Of a stretch of DNA of 64,000 nt, positions 44,415 through 52,454 are shown piece by piece; the stretch's first letter is position 1; every line of letters begins with the position of its first letter. The stretch lies in contig NZ_RSEB01000001.1 of NCBI RefSeq assembly GCF_003933745.1, positions 310,001 to 374,000 on the forward strand, given 5' to 3'. A program made the position numbers and the translations under genes. The stretch comes from Glycomyces terrestris (GTDB taxonomy: Bacteria > Actinomycetota > Actinomycetes > Mycobacteriales > Micromonosporaceae). The notes beneath the pieces are model-generated. The model did no database searches. It saw nothing but the letters and a program-made list of their open reading frames with translations, and had not been told where the DNA came from.

Positions 44415-44453
44415 GCCAAGGGGCGACCCCGCGGAACGGGGTCGCCCCTTGGC
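44415..44453. terminator. 17-bp perfect hairpin terminator
   Basis: GCCAAGGGGCGACCCCG (44415-44431) pairs completely with 44437-44453 around a 5-nt loop. It ends the hydrolase operon. The surrounding 331-bp gap (44305-44635) otherwise holds only a possible 21-codon leader frame at 44561-44626, whose stop overlaps the next ribosome-binding site. Confidence 0.85.
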
Positions 44454-44635
44454 AGCAGTGGCTCGGGCGGTCGGCCACGGCCTTGGAACGCACCAAGCTG
44501 CCGGCGTGCCGGCCCGACAGGTCCTGCACCGCAACCGAGGTGAGCAGGTCATGCATTACCATGCGAAAGTTCACCGACGAAGTCACCACTTCCGCAGATG
44601 GGAACGGGCTTCGCACAGGCATTTGAGGAGTTCGC

Positions 44636-44986
44636 ATGGCTCGCAAGACCAAAGTCGTCCTGATCGACGACATCGACGGCAGCCCCGCCGACGAGACGGT
44701 CCGATTCGCCATCGACGGCAACGCCTACGAGATCGACCTCTCCGCCGCTCACGCTAAAGAACTGCGCGACGCGCTCGGCACGTTCCAGGCCGCCGCCACC
44801 CTCCTCGGCCGCTACAGCCTCGGCACTGCCAAACCCGGCTGGCGCGAAGCACCGGTCCGGCAACCGGTCGACCGGGACCAGAACAGGGCCATCCGCGATT
44901 GGGCCCAGCGCAACGGCAAGCACGTCTCCCCGCGCGGCCGCATCCCCCAAGCCATCGTCGACGCCTACCACGCCGCCAACAAGTAG
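44636..44986 (+). CDS. lsr2: Lsr2 family nucleoid-associated protein
   Basis: A 116-residue Lsr2 protein. The N-terminal dimerisation beta-sheet ([34 protein letters not shown]) and the C-terminal DNA-binding domain with its AT-hook-like loop ([30 protein letters not shown]) are complete; RGR inserts in the minor groove. Lsr2 silences AT-rich, often horizontally acquired genes. It lies at the edge of the lower-GC accessory stretch 46-50 kb. It may be a secondary paralogue, since actinomycetes often have several. Confidence 0.93.
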   Translation: MARKTKVVLIDDIDGSPADETVRFAIDGNAYEIDLSAAHAKELRDALGTFQAAATLLGRYSLGTAKPGWREAPVRQPVDRDQNRAIRDWAQRNGKHVSPRGRIPQAIVDAYHAANK

Positions 44987-45078
44987 CGACCAAGACCCGG
45001 TTCCGCGAACATCCCGGTCGAGCAGCGGGTGGGATTATCCGATTGCACCAGGTCTTCCTCGGCGGCGAGAATGCGGGG

Positions 45079-45558
45079 ATGTCACCCTCGCAGATCACGA
45101 TCCGCCCGTATGCCGACCAGGACTGGGACGCCATCGCGCGCATCCACGACGCGGCCCGCCTCGACGAGCTGCGCGACTCGGCCGGCGTCGAGGCGTTCCT
45201 GACCCTGGCCCAGACCGCCGAAGGCGAAGGGCTGTTCGACGGCCGGCTCTGGGTCGCCGAGCTGGACGGCGCCGTCACCGGCTTCGTCGCCCTCGACGAC
45301 GACGAGGTCACCTGGCTCTACGTCGACCCCGGCCGCTACCGGCAAGGGGTCGGCAGGGCACTTCTGCGCCACGCGCTGGCCCAGGCCGGGCCCCGGGTCG
45401 AGGTGACCGTGCTCGAGGGCAACCCGGCCGCCCTCGCGCTCTACCTCAGCGAGGGTTTCACGATCACCCAGACCCGCACCGGCCCCCTGGTCGGCAACGA
45501 GGCGTTCACCGCCACCGGCCACATCATGCACCTCGACAAAGCAGCAACCTCAGCCTGA
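45079..45558 (+). CDS. GNAT family N-acetyltransferase
   Basis: A 159-residue GNAT. Acetyl-CoA-binding motif A is VTWLYVDPGRYRQGVGRALLRHAL (R/Q-x-x-G-x-G), followed by motif B VTVLEGNPAALALYLSEGFTI. The N-terminal ITIRPYADQDWDAIARIHDAAR is typical. The acceptor is unknown. The ATG at 45079 was chosen over upstream frames because it precedes the fold directly. Confidence 0.87.
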   Translation: MSPSQITIRPYADQDWDAIARIHDAARLDELRDSAGVEAFLTLAQTAEGEGLFDGRLWVAELDGAVTGFVALDDDEVTWLYVDPGRYRQGVGRALLRHALAQAGPRVEVTVLEGNPAALALYLSEGFTITQTRTGPLVGNEAFTATGHIMHLDKAATSA

Positions 45559-45731
45559 GTCGAGGGTGCGCGAGCGGCAATCCGGTCCTATGTCGACGAA
45601 TCCGGCTGCGGTTCCTAAGCACCCCTTCGGGCACGGACCGCAGGATTTGCGGCAGCGGACCCGTCTCTCGCTCCAGCACCTCCGCAGCTCATGCCTTGAA
45701 TCCTCACTGGAGGATGAGAACTGGCCTCGAG

Positions 45732-46307
45732 TTATCCCCTGAGGTCTTGCGTGAAGCGTCGGCAGACGTGGACGCGTGCGAACCGTTCCCGGATCGCCGC
45801 CTCCTCGTCGAGCGTGGCGTGGAGGAACGCTTTGATCGGGCGCAGGCCCGCTCGTCGTTCGGCGATGGCCCGGTCCGGTTCAGCCGGGTCCGAGTAGTAG
45901 TCGGCGTAGACGTGCAGGTAGTGGTTAGTCTCGGCGAACCCGTTGGATCGGTACCAGCGCAGGGTCGCCGGGTCGTCCCTCGTCCATGCCTCCAGTGCCC
46001 CGACCCGCAGTTCGAAGAGGTGGACGGTCGCCTCCTGGAGCAGGGCGCGGCCGATGCCTCGGGATCGGTGGTCGGGGTGGACCGCGATGGTGTCGATGGT
46101 GGCTGTTTCGCCTTCGATGGCGATGTCGAGGATGCCTCGGATCTCGCCGCTCGGGTCGGCGGCGACCAGCTCCAGGCCGGGTGGCGGGACGGCGGGTTTG
46201 GCGGTCTGGACGTCGTCGAAGTAGGCGGTGTGCAAGAACGCCAGGACGCGGCAGCGCAACCAGGCTTCCTCATCCGATGCCCGGTACCGCCGTATGCCGT
46301 GGTCCAC
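45732..46307 (-). CDS. GNAT family N-acetyltransferase
   Basis: A 191-residue GNAT with motif A IDTIAVHPDHRSRGIGRALL and motif B LRWYRSNGF. A C-terminal extension (PIKAFLHATLDEEAAIRERFARVHVCRRF) distinguishes this subfamily. GTG start with GAGGAG 7 bp upstream. A decayed paralogue with the same extension lies on the opposite strand at 47203, pointing to a local duplication or inversion. Confidence 0.87.
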   Translation of the reverse strand: MDHGIRRYRASDEEAWLRCRVLAFLHTAYFDDVQTAKPAVPPPGLELVAADPSGEIRGILDIAIEGETATIDTIAVHPDHRSRGIGRALLQEATVHLFELRVGALEAWTRDDPATLRWYRSNGFAETNHYLHVYADYYSDPAEPDRAIAERRAGLRPIKAFLHATLDEEAAIRERFARVHVCRRFTQDLRG

Positions 46308-46802
46308 GTCGACGCTCCTCGATCAGGGCGCAGTTGCCAGAGCGGCTTCGGCACCAGCCCTGCGCAGCCACATCAAGGATTGTGCGCTGACCCCGGACAG
46401 TGAGACAAGAACATTTTGTTACGCGCGCCCAACTTGCGCGAGCCAGTCGTCTCCAGCAGATGAGACTCGATGTGAGCTTGATAAAGCCCTGGCCTGATCA
46501 GGTCGCGGTCCCAGTGGACGGCTCGGCGTGCTGGGACCTGCACAGGAGAACAGCGCCCGCGAGTACGACAGCAACCGCAAGGGTCGTAGTCGTGACAGCG
46601 CTGCCGCCGGCGTGGAGCAGAGCAGTGGGAAAGTCTCTTGTTGCGTCACAACAACAATGATTAGCGGCGGCGTCCTTCATCTTGACTTAGACCAGCCGCA
46701 GATCAAGAGCTGAAGCCCACCTGGAGTCTTAGGCGGGTGTGATGTCCTGCCCGGCGACCCACCGGCAGAGGCTCACTTGCCGAGTCTGCGACAATCGACA
46801 GC
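46308..46802. other. 495-bp gap without a supported gene
   Basis: Lower in GC than the flanks. The only suggestive frame is a 60-codon minus-strand ORF at 46498-46680 with one hydrophobic segment (TTLAVAVVLAGAVLLC). It has no clear ribosome-binding site and is not called. No repeats or terminators stand out. Confidence 0.5.
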
Positions 46803-47189
46803 ATGCCCCAGGACGTGGAGCCTTCAGACACCCCCCTCACCGTTGGCGACATCGTAATCACCGGTGACAGCATTCTGACCCCACGGGGCAGCATGCCGCT
46901 GCCCGGCGCAATTTGGGTGGCTACCGACAAGACAAAGACTGAACGGTATATCCCGGTGTATGCAACCGTTCTCGCGCTCGTGCTGGCCCTACCAACATGT
47001 CTTATCTCGCTGCTGTTCCTCCTGATATCGAAACAGTCGGTCACGGGCTATACACAAGTAGCGGTCCACAGCGGCGGTAGCTTCTACCAGACAGAGATCC
47101 CCGCCAGCGCGACCATGAATTTTGAAGAGATCAGCGCGATGGTCGATCTGCTTCGGCGCATGAGTGCCACGTTAGCGACGACGGCGTAG
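46803..47189 (+). CDS. small single-pass membrane protein
   Basis: A 128-residue protein: a beta-rich N-terminal part (LTVGDIVITGDSILTPRGSMP), a long hydrophobic segment (about 51-75, VYATVLALVLALPTCLISLLFLLI) and a C-terminal soluble part with GYTQVAVHSGGSFYQTEIPAS. GC content is lower than in the housekeeping genes. No ribosome-binding site is evident; a GACAAT box 12 bp upstream suggests a very short or absent leader. No family recognised. Confidence 0.6.
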   Translation: MPQDVEPSDTPLTVGDIVITGDSILTPRGSMPLPGAIWVATDKTKTERYIPVYATVLALVLALPTCLISLLFLLISKQSVTGYTQVAVHSGGSFYQTEIPASATMNFEEISAMVDLLRRMSATLATTA

Positions 47190-47202
47190 GTCCCCCGTTT
47201 CT

Positions 47203-47484
47203 TCAACGGCCATATCACCGTCGATGGAGGATTGGCCACCATCGAGCCCATTGCGGTCCATCCCGACCACCCGTCCCCAGGCATCGGCTGTGCCCTCCTG
47301 CCGATCACTCACTGCACGTCTACGCCGACTGCTGCACGGACACCGTCCAACCGGACAGCGCCATCGCCGAACTGCGACCGGGCCTTTGCCCGATCAAAGC
47401 GTTCCGCCACGCAATGCTCGAAGAGTGGGCGGCTATCCGGAAACAGTTCGCACGCGTCCGTGTCTCCCAGGCTTCTAGAAGAGC
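47203..47484 (+). pseudogene. decayed GNAT acetyltransferase fragment
   Basis: The frame near 47211 reads ATIEPIAVHPDHPSPGIGCALL, matching motif A of the GNAT at 45732 (ATIDTIAVHPDHRSRGIGRALL). After a gap equal to about 37 codons and a frame change it resumes as HVYADCCTDTVQPDSAIAEL and ends PIKAF-HAMLEEWAAIRKQFARVRV, again as in that gene. The N-terminal third is missing. It cannot be functional. Confidence 0.75.
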
Positions 47485-47524
47485 CTCAGCAACCGACTCG
47501 AAAGACAAGCTGAGGCGATGGAAT

Positions 47525-49732
47525 TTAAGACCGACTCTGCCAGTAGGTCAAAGCGATTTCAGTGCTGCTCGTCAAGGGATGGTCGGGCCCGAGGACGCGC
47601 TCCAGGTCGTCCAGAAGGTCGGTGAGGGCGCTGGCGGCTCCTGCCGCGTCGCCGGCCTTGCCGAGCCAGATCGCGAAGTTCGCCCGGGTGGCAAGGGTAT
47701 CGAGGTGGTCAGGCCCGAAGACTCGGAGGCGGTCGGAGATGAGCTGGGCAAAGGCGGTGGCGGCCGCGGGCGCGTCGCCGGCCTCGCCGCACCATATGGC
47801 GAGGTTCCCGCGGGCGATGAGGGTATCGGGGTGGTCGGGGCCGAGGACTCGCATCAGGTCCTCAAGGAGTTCGGTGAAGGCGGCAACGGCCCCAGGTGCA
47901 TCGTCGACTTCGCCGCGCAGTGAGGCGAGGTTCCCGCGATAGGTGAGGGTGAGCGGGTGGTCGGGGCCGAGGACTCGCACCAGGTCCTCCAGGAGCTCGG
48001 TGAAGGCGGTAACTGCCGCTTGCGCGTCTCCGGCCTCGCCGCGCCAGGAGGCGAGGTTCCCTCGGGCGATGAGGGTGTCGGGGTGGTCAGGGCCGAGGAC
48101 GCGCACCAAGTCTTCCAGGAGCTCGGTGAAGGCGGCGACGGTCCCTGCCGCGTCGCCGGCCCGACCTCGCCAGGAGGCGAGGTTGTTTCGGGTGGCGAGC
48201 GTTTCGGGGTGGTCGGGGCCGAGGATCCTCCGAAAGTCGGTGAGGAGTTCGGCGAATGCGTCGGCGGCGCCGGCTGCATCACCGGCTTCACCCTTCCAGG
48301 TGGCGAGATTTCCCCGGGCGATGAGCGTTTCGAGACGATCGGGGCCGGAAACGCGAAGCCGGTCGGTGACAAGCTCGGCTAGGGCGGAGACGGCACCGGC
48401 GGCATCACCGGATGCGCCGCGCCAGTATGCGAGATCGTTCCGGGCGACGAGCGTATGTGAGTGGTCGGGACCGAGGAGGTCGTCGCAGAGCGCATACAAG
48501 CCCTGGTAGTAAAGATGGGCGTCATTGACGTGGCCGTTCACGCCGAGGCTGGTGCCGTGCCGAAACAGGGCCGGATGGGCTTCGCCTTGGAACAGGGCGG
48601 ATTGATCATGCCCGCGCAGTGCAGTCAGGTTGGCCCGCAAGGCTGCGCTCCGAACCGGGTCGTTCTCGACCTCTGGCCAGATGGCGTCGAGCGCCCCGGC
48701 TGCGTGCTGGACAACGGTGCGCATTTGCTGCTCGTCCAGCTGGTCGCGGCGGGTGCGTTGGACGAGGGCGTGGACACGGACGAAGGTGCCGTCGTAGTCG
48801 ACCAGGTTCAACCGATGCAGTCGGGCCAGGGTGTCGGTGATCGTTCGAGGTGGGATCAGTGCCGGGTCGGCACCTCCTTGTTCATCTTCCGGATCGTCCT
48901 CGGAATCCCAGCCGATCTGCAGTGCGGTGAAGAGATCGGCGGGAATGCCGGCAGGGTCGAGAACGCATGCGCTCGCAAGGAGGAGGCTCGCGAGGCCGGC
49001 CGGTTCGTATCGGTCGGCGTGTTCAAGGGCGATGGTCAGGGCAGCGGCGACCGTGTGCGGGTACTGATCTGGGAGGAGCTCCGGGCTGAGCTGCTCGAGG
49101 GTGAGGGTGCGGTCGGCGAGGAGTTGCCGGTAGGTGCCGAACCGGCGCGGCCATGCGGGTGACGCATCGATCGGCAGGTCAGTGGCCGCCGGGAGCGGTA
49201 CTTCGTTGTGGCTGTTGAGAAGCTCGGTGGTCCAGAAACGGTTCCAGCGAGGATAGAGGATCGTGTTCTTGGTGCCGTTGTTCTCGGCCCGGAACCCGAA
49301 CTGGGCGACGATGTTGCGGCACAGCACCGATAGATACGGATGCGCGACCGGATCGACTGACTTCTGAGACAGGGGCGGCGGATCGTTTCTGGTGACCCAC
49401 TCGTGGACGTCGCCGACGAGATATGCGAGATCGGAACCGTTCACGAGCGGCCGCTCTCGCGGGTGGCCCTTCAACAGATCCCTGCGGAATGCTTTCTGGA
49501 GCCGTTCTTGGCCGGGGAAGAGTTCGAGGGCAGTGAGTTCGACCGCGCGCGTGATGACGAGGTTCAGCTCCGTCTGTTGGTCCTTGGCAGGTCGACCCTG
49601 TTTGAGCGGACGCTCGCGCATACCGGCGCTGATATCCGAGGCGATGCGCGCACCGACCCATTTGGTGATCGTCGCTCTTGCGGTGTCGACGGCGAGGCCG
49701 CCGAGCGTGGCTGCACTGAGAGGTTCGATCAT
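47525..49732 (-). CDS. STAND-like TPR protein lacking the NTPase core
   Basis: A 735-residue protein. Residues 1-165 are an N-terminal helical domain. Residues about 185-330 match the region that follows the nucleotide-binding domain in actinobacterial NB-ARC/TPR proteins (LSPELLPDQYPHTVAAALTIALEHAD; FVRVHALVQRTRRDQL). About 430-730 are seven 42-residue tetratricopeptide repeats (RVLGPDHPDTLIARGNLASW type). No Walker A or B motif exists, so the switch ATPase is missing. The ATG at 49732 is preferred; in-frame upstream starts add up to 22 residues. It may be a degenerate signalling or defence-type protein or a scaffold. Confidence 0.8.
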   Translation of the reverse strand: MIEPLSAATLGGLAVDTARATITKWVGARIASDISAGMRERPLKQGRPAKDQQTELNLVITRAVELTALELFPGQERLQKAFRRDLLKGHPRERPLVNGSDLAYLVGDVHEWVTRNDPPPLSQKSVDPVAHPYLSVLCRNIVAQFGFRAENNGTKNTILYPRWNRFWTTELLNSHNEVPLPAATDLPIDASPAWPRRFGTYRQLLADRTLTLEQLSPELLPDQYPHTVAAALTIALEHADRYEPAGLASLLLASACVLDPAGIPADLFTALQIGWDSEDDPEDEQGGADPALIPPRTITDTLARLHRLNLVDYDGTFVRVHALVQRTRRDQLDEQQMRTVVQHAAGALDAIWPEVENDPVRSAALRANLTALRGHDQSALFQGEAHPALFRHGTSLGVNGHVNDAHLYYQGLYALCDDLLGPDHSHTLVARNDLAYWRGASGDAAGAVSALAELVTDRLRVSGPDRLETLIARGNLATWKGEAGDAAGAADAFAELLTDFRRILGPDHPETLATRNNLASWRGRAGDAAGTVAAFTELLEDLVRVLGPDHPDTLIARGNLASWRGEAGDAQAAVTAFTELLEDLVRVLGPDHPLTLTYRGNLASLRGEVDDAPGAVAAFTELLEDLMRVLGPDHPDTLIARGNLAIWCGEAGDAPAAATAFAQLISDRLRVFGPDHLDTLATRANFAIWLGKAGDAAGAASALTDLLDDLERVLGPDHPLTSSTEIALTYWQSRS
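47552..48455. repeat. seven tandem 126-bp coding repeats (TPR array)
   Basis: Near-regular 126-bp units on the minus strand encode the seven 42-residue TPR units; units 3 to 5 are most alike, which implies recent duplication or gene conversion. Confidence 0.8.
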
Positions 49733-49892
49733 GACTAAGCCGCTTCCAGAGCCGCGCGAGAGGAATGCTCTCACCATATCCAGTCTGCGCGAACGCACCG
49801 TCTCCAGCCGCTATCCGGAGTCGGCAGTTACCTTTTCCAGCGCCCTCATCCCGTTTGACGGACCTGGCCGGCGGCAGCTGACATTCTTGCGG

Positions 49893-50246
49893 CTACTCGC
49901 AGTACGCCTGCCAGTCCTCGTTGGCGGCATCGACCGTCTCGGTCAGCCGCCCCGCATCGATCATCGAGGCGGCGTCCGCCCGGACGGCATAGGCGTTCGC
50001 GGCTGTTTCCAGTCGATACCGAAGCTCCCCGGTACCTGCCATTTCGGCGGCTTCACGGAGCCCTTCGCTGATCTGCGTGTCGTCAACGGCGTACATCGCC
50101 TCCCACGCTCTGGCGCAGGCGTCCTCAGGACCTGACGAGACGAAGTCGCTGATGCTGTCGATGTTGAAGAACGCCAGGATCGCCAGGATCGAGGCGACGA
50201 CGCCGAGAGCTGCGGCGAACCCGGTGTTGCGTACCTTGGCGTCCAA
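49893..50246 (-). CDS. small membrane-anchored or secreted protein
   Basis: A 117-residue protein with one hydrophobic helix (about 10-28) and an acidic soluble domain with two Cys (EDACARAWEAMYAVDD; DWQAYCE at the C-terminus) that might form a disulfide outside the membrane. The TTG start is supported by AGGGAGG about 9 bp upstream. No family recognised. It lies upstream of the STAND-like gene on the same strand, 160 bp away. Confidence 0.62.
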   Translation of the reverse strand: MDAKVRNTGFAAALGVVASILAILAFFNIDSISDFVSSGPEDACARAWEAMYAVDDTQISEGLREAAEMAGTGELRYRLETAANAYAVRADAASMIDAGRLTETVDAANEDWQAYCE

Positions 50247-50535
50247 GTCTCGTGCCTCCCTGACCGATCCGGCCCCGCCAGATCAGAGTACAAGCCGCCC
50301 TGATCGCCCGCTGTCCCTGCACCGCAGGCAGATCGACCGCCACCCCGGGCGAGACGCCGGTTTCCCGCCTGCCTTCCGCCGGTGTTCCGCCTGGTAGTTG
50401 GTCCCTTGCGCCGAAAGAATGATCGCGAAGGCCCACAACAATCTCGACCCGGTCGCCTTTCCAGATGGTTGAAGCGATCGGACCGGTCATTGTCTGATGA
50501 GCCTCCGAAGAACTCGCAAGGAAGAGGTTTAGTTC

Positions 50536-51081
50536 ATGACCATCAGATCGAGACTGTGGGCGTCGCTGGCTGTGGCGCTCGCAATGATGCTCGCGGCCGG
50601 GATGGGCGTCGCCGGGCCCGCCGCAGCCGATTCCGGTGCAGGCGATCTCGCCGCGGCGGACGCTGCCGAGCTCGGCGCGCTGCTCGATGTCGAGGTTATG
50701 CCGCAACCGGACGGCTACATCGAGATCACCGAGTACGAGAACGCCACTGAAATCACGATGGTCGCCGCGGATTGCGAGAGGACTGTGCGCGCGTACAAGC
50801 CCACGAAGTCCTCGTCACGCGTCCGCGGCAGCGGCTACTACCGGATCTCGGGGTGCGGCACCAGCCCATATGAGGTCATCATCAGCATCGAGCTGTACAC
50901 CAACAACAACTGGGTGTCCATGCACTCGTGGAACTTCACGACGTACCCCCCGATCAGCGGCGAGCCCAGCATCAGCACGCCCTGCAAGCGGGGAGGCTGG
51001 ACCACCGAGATCAACCTCCTCAAGGACGGCAGCTCGGTGAAGTACGTGAGAAGCGACGTCCTGAACGTGACGTCGTGCTGA
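50536..51081 (+). CDS. secreted four-cysteine protein 1
   Basis: A 181-residue protein with a clear Sec signal peptide (residues 1-31, ending AAGMGVAGPAAA). The mature domain is beta-rich and has four Cys (ADCERT, SGCGTS, STPCKRGG, and the very last residue). The ATG follows AAGGAAGAGG. The next gene, 20 bp on, encodes a smaller protein with the same signal-peptide type, four Cys and a C-terminal Cys. Function unknown; the pattern fits a disulfide-stabilised extracellular beta-domain. Confidence 0.72.
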   Translation: MTIRSRLWASLAVALAMMLAAGMGVAGPAAADSGAGDLAAADAAELGALLDVEVMPQPDGYIEITEYENATEITMVAADCERTVRAYKPTKSSSRVRGSGYYRISGCGTSPYEVIISIELYTNNNWVSMHSWNFTTYPPISGEPSISTPCKRGGWTTEINLLKDGSSVKYVRSDVLNVTSC

Positions 51082-51101
51082 GCGGCCGAAGGGAGAACAC
51101 C

Positions 51102-51488
51102 ATGAAGTTTCGACGACTGATCGCCAAGGCGGCGATCGCACTGATGGTCCTCGGGATCGGGTCGGCCGCAGCGGTCGTGCCGGCGTCGTCCGCATCGGCC
51201 GCCGCCTGCACCGTCACCACCAGTATCAGCGGGCCGAGCAAGGTCGGGTCGAACGTCAACGGCGTCTTGAACATCAAGGTGTCCGGATGCTCGGGCAGGT
51301 ACTGGACGGAGTACAGCTACCTCAACGGCCCCACGAACGACGGCCGCACGGTGACCCACAGGGGCGACCGCAGCTACTCGGTCCTGCTCAGCGCCCCCTG
51401 CCGGACCGGGACCTACCGGCTCATCCTCCAGATCATCGGCGACGGGTTCGACTCCTACGACGAGCAGTCGAAGTACATCCGCTGCTGA
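51102..51488 (+). CDS. secreted four-cysteine protein 2
   Basis: A 128-residue secreted protein (signal peptide 1-34, ending SASAAA). Four Cys (AACTV, SGCSG, APCRTG, IRC) with the last residue again Cys, and a beta-rich Ig-like core (SISGPSKVGSNVNGVLNIKVSGC). It parallels the last 100 residues of the gene before it, so the two are probable paralogues. The ATG at 51102 has GGGAG upstream and is in operon distance. Confidence 0.72.
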   Translation: MKFRRLIAKAAIALMVLGIGSAAAVVPASSASAAACTVTTSISGPSKVGSNVNGVLNIKVSGCSGRYWTEYSYLNGPTNDGRTVTHRGDRSYSVLLSAPCRTGTYRLILQIIGDGFDSYDEQSKYIRC

Positions 51489-51501
51489 CCTCGGGGCCTC
51501 G

Positions 51502-51539
51502 AGCCGGTTCCGGATCTGCGCTCGGGATCGGAACCGGCT
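51502..51539 (+). terminator. terminator of the secreted-protein pair
   Basis: AGCCGGTTCC (51502-51511) pairs with GGAACCGGCT (51530-51539); the inner GATC/GATC pairing extends the stem with one bulge. Confidence 0.7.
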
Positions 51540-51619
51540 GGAGGCTCGGGGGTGAACGAGCACCTGCCCGTCACGCCGGTCGGCGGGCGAACTCGCGTGC
51601 GCGCGCCGGTCAGGGTGTC

Positions 51620-52369
51620 CTAGAGGTGGGAGCCGCCGGTGGCGTCGATGATCTGTCCGGTGGTCCATCGGCCCGCTTCTGAGGCCAGGAACAGGATCGG
51701 GCCGGTCACGTCCTCGGGCCGGCCGACGCGACCGAGTGCGGCCCGGGCCGCGGCGGCGGCCTGCGCTTCGGGGTCGCGCAGCCAGGGGTTGAGGTCGGTG
51801 TCGGTGATGCCGGGCGCGACCGTGTTCACGGTGATGCCGCGGGGTCCGAGTTCGGCGGCGAGGGCGAGCGTGAAGGTGTCGACCGCGCCCTTGGTCATGG
51901 CGTAGGCGATGGCTTCGGGGAGGGCGATGCGGGTGACGCCCGAGCCGATGTTGATGATGCGGCCGCCGTCGGGGATGAGCTCCAGGGACCGGCGGGTGAT
52001 GAAGAACGGCGACTTGGCGTTGACGGCGAACACGCGGTCGTAGTCGTCCTCGCTGACGGTGCCGATGCGGCCGTCGGCGCCGATGCCGGCGTTGTTGACG
52101 AGGATGTCGAGCGGGACCCCGCGCAGCTCCCGTGTGAGGGCGTCGATGAGGGCGTCGGCCCCGCCGGGTTCGGCGAGGTCGGCCTGGAGGGTGAAGGCGG
52201 CGCCTCCTTCGGCTTCGATCGCGGCGACGGTCTCCTTGGCGGCCTGGGTGTTCGCGCCGTAGTGGACGGCGACACGGGCCCCGGCCCGGGCCAGCTCGAC
52301 GGCGGTGGCGCGGCCGATGCCCCTGCTGGCGCCGGTGACGAGCGCGGTCTTTCCCGAGAGGTCGAACAT
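51620..52369 (-). CDS. short-chain dehydrogenase/reductase
   Basis: A 249-residue SDR similar to 3-oxoacyl-ACP reductase-like enzymes. Cofactor loop TGASRGIG, NNAG, catalytic Ser in NIGSGV and YAMTK, ending GQIIDATGGSHL. The HYGAN after strand 2 suggests NADPH. The ATG follows AAAGGAG. It is divergent from a TetR gene with a palindromic operator between them, so it is probably that regulator's target, as in many xenobiotic-inducible reductase pairs. Confidence 0.9.
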   Translation of the reverse strand: MFDLSGKTALVTGASRGIGRATAVELARAGARVAVHYGANTQAAKETVAAIEAEGGAAFTLQADLAEPGGADALIDALTRELRGVPLDILVNNAGIGADGRIGTVSEDDYDRVFAVNAKSPFFITRRSLELIPDGGRIINIGSGVTRIALPEAIAYAMTKGAVDTFTLALAAELGPRGITVNTVAPGITDTDLNPWLRDPEAQAAAAARAALGRVGRPEDVTGPILFLASEAGRWTTGQIIDATGGSHL

Positions 52370-52380
52370 GGCGACTCCTT

Positions 52381-52400
52381 TATTGAGTGATCGATCAATA
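52381..52400. promoter_or_regulatory. palindromic TetR operator between SDR and TetR genes
   Basis: TATTGAGTGATCGATCAATA has outer arms TATTGA and TCAATA and contains the perfect palindrome TGATCGATCA. It lies 11 bp before the SDR start and upstream of the divergent TetR gene. Confidence 0.65.
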
Positions 52401-52454
52401 ATTGGACCGGCACGACGATACCAGATTCTTGAACGATCGCTATACAATGGGGTG

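Noticed and set aside
46498..46680. 60-codon minus-strand ORF with one hydrophobic segment
   Set aside because: No ribosome-binding site, odd Cys-rich start and no neighbour context; chance ORFs of this length are expected.
47552..48455. Regular repeats that might suggest a CRISPR or minisatellite array
   Set aside because: The 126-bp units are in frame and encode tetratricopeptide repeats; there are no spacers.
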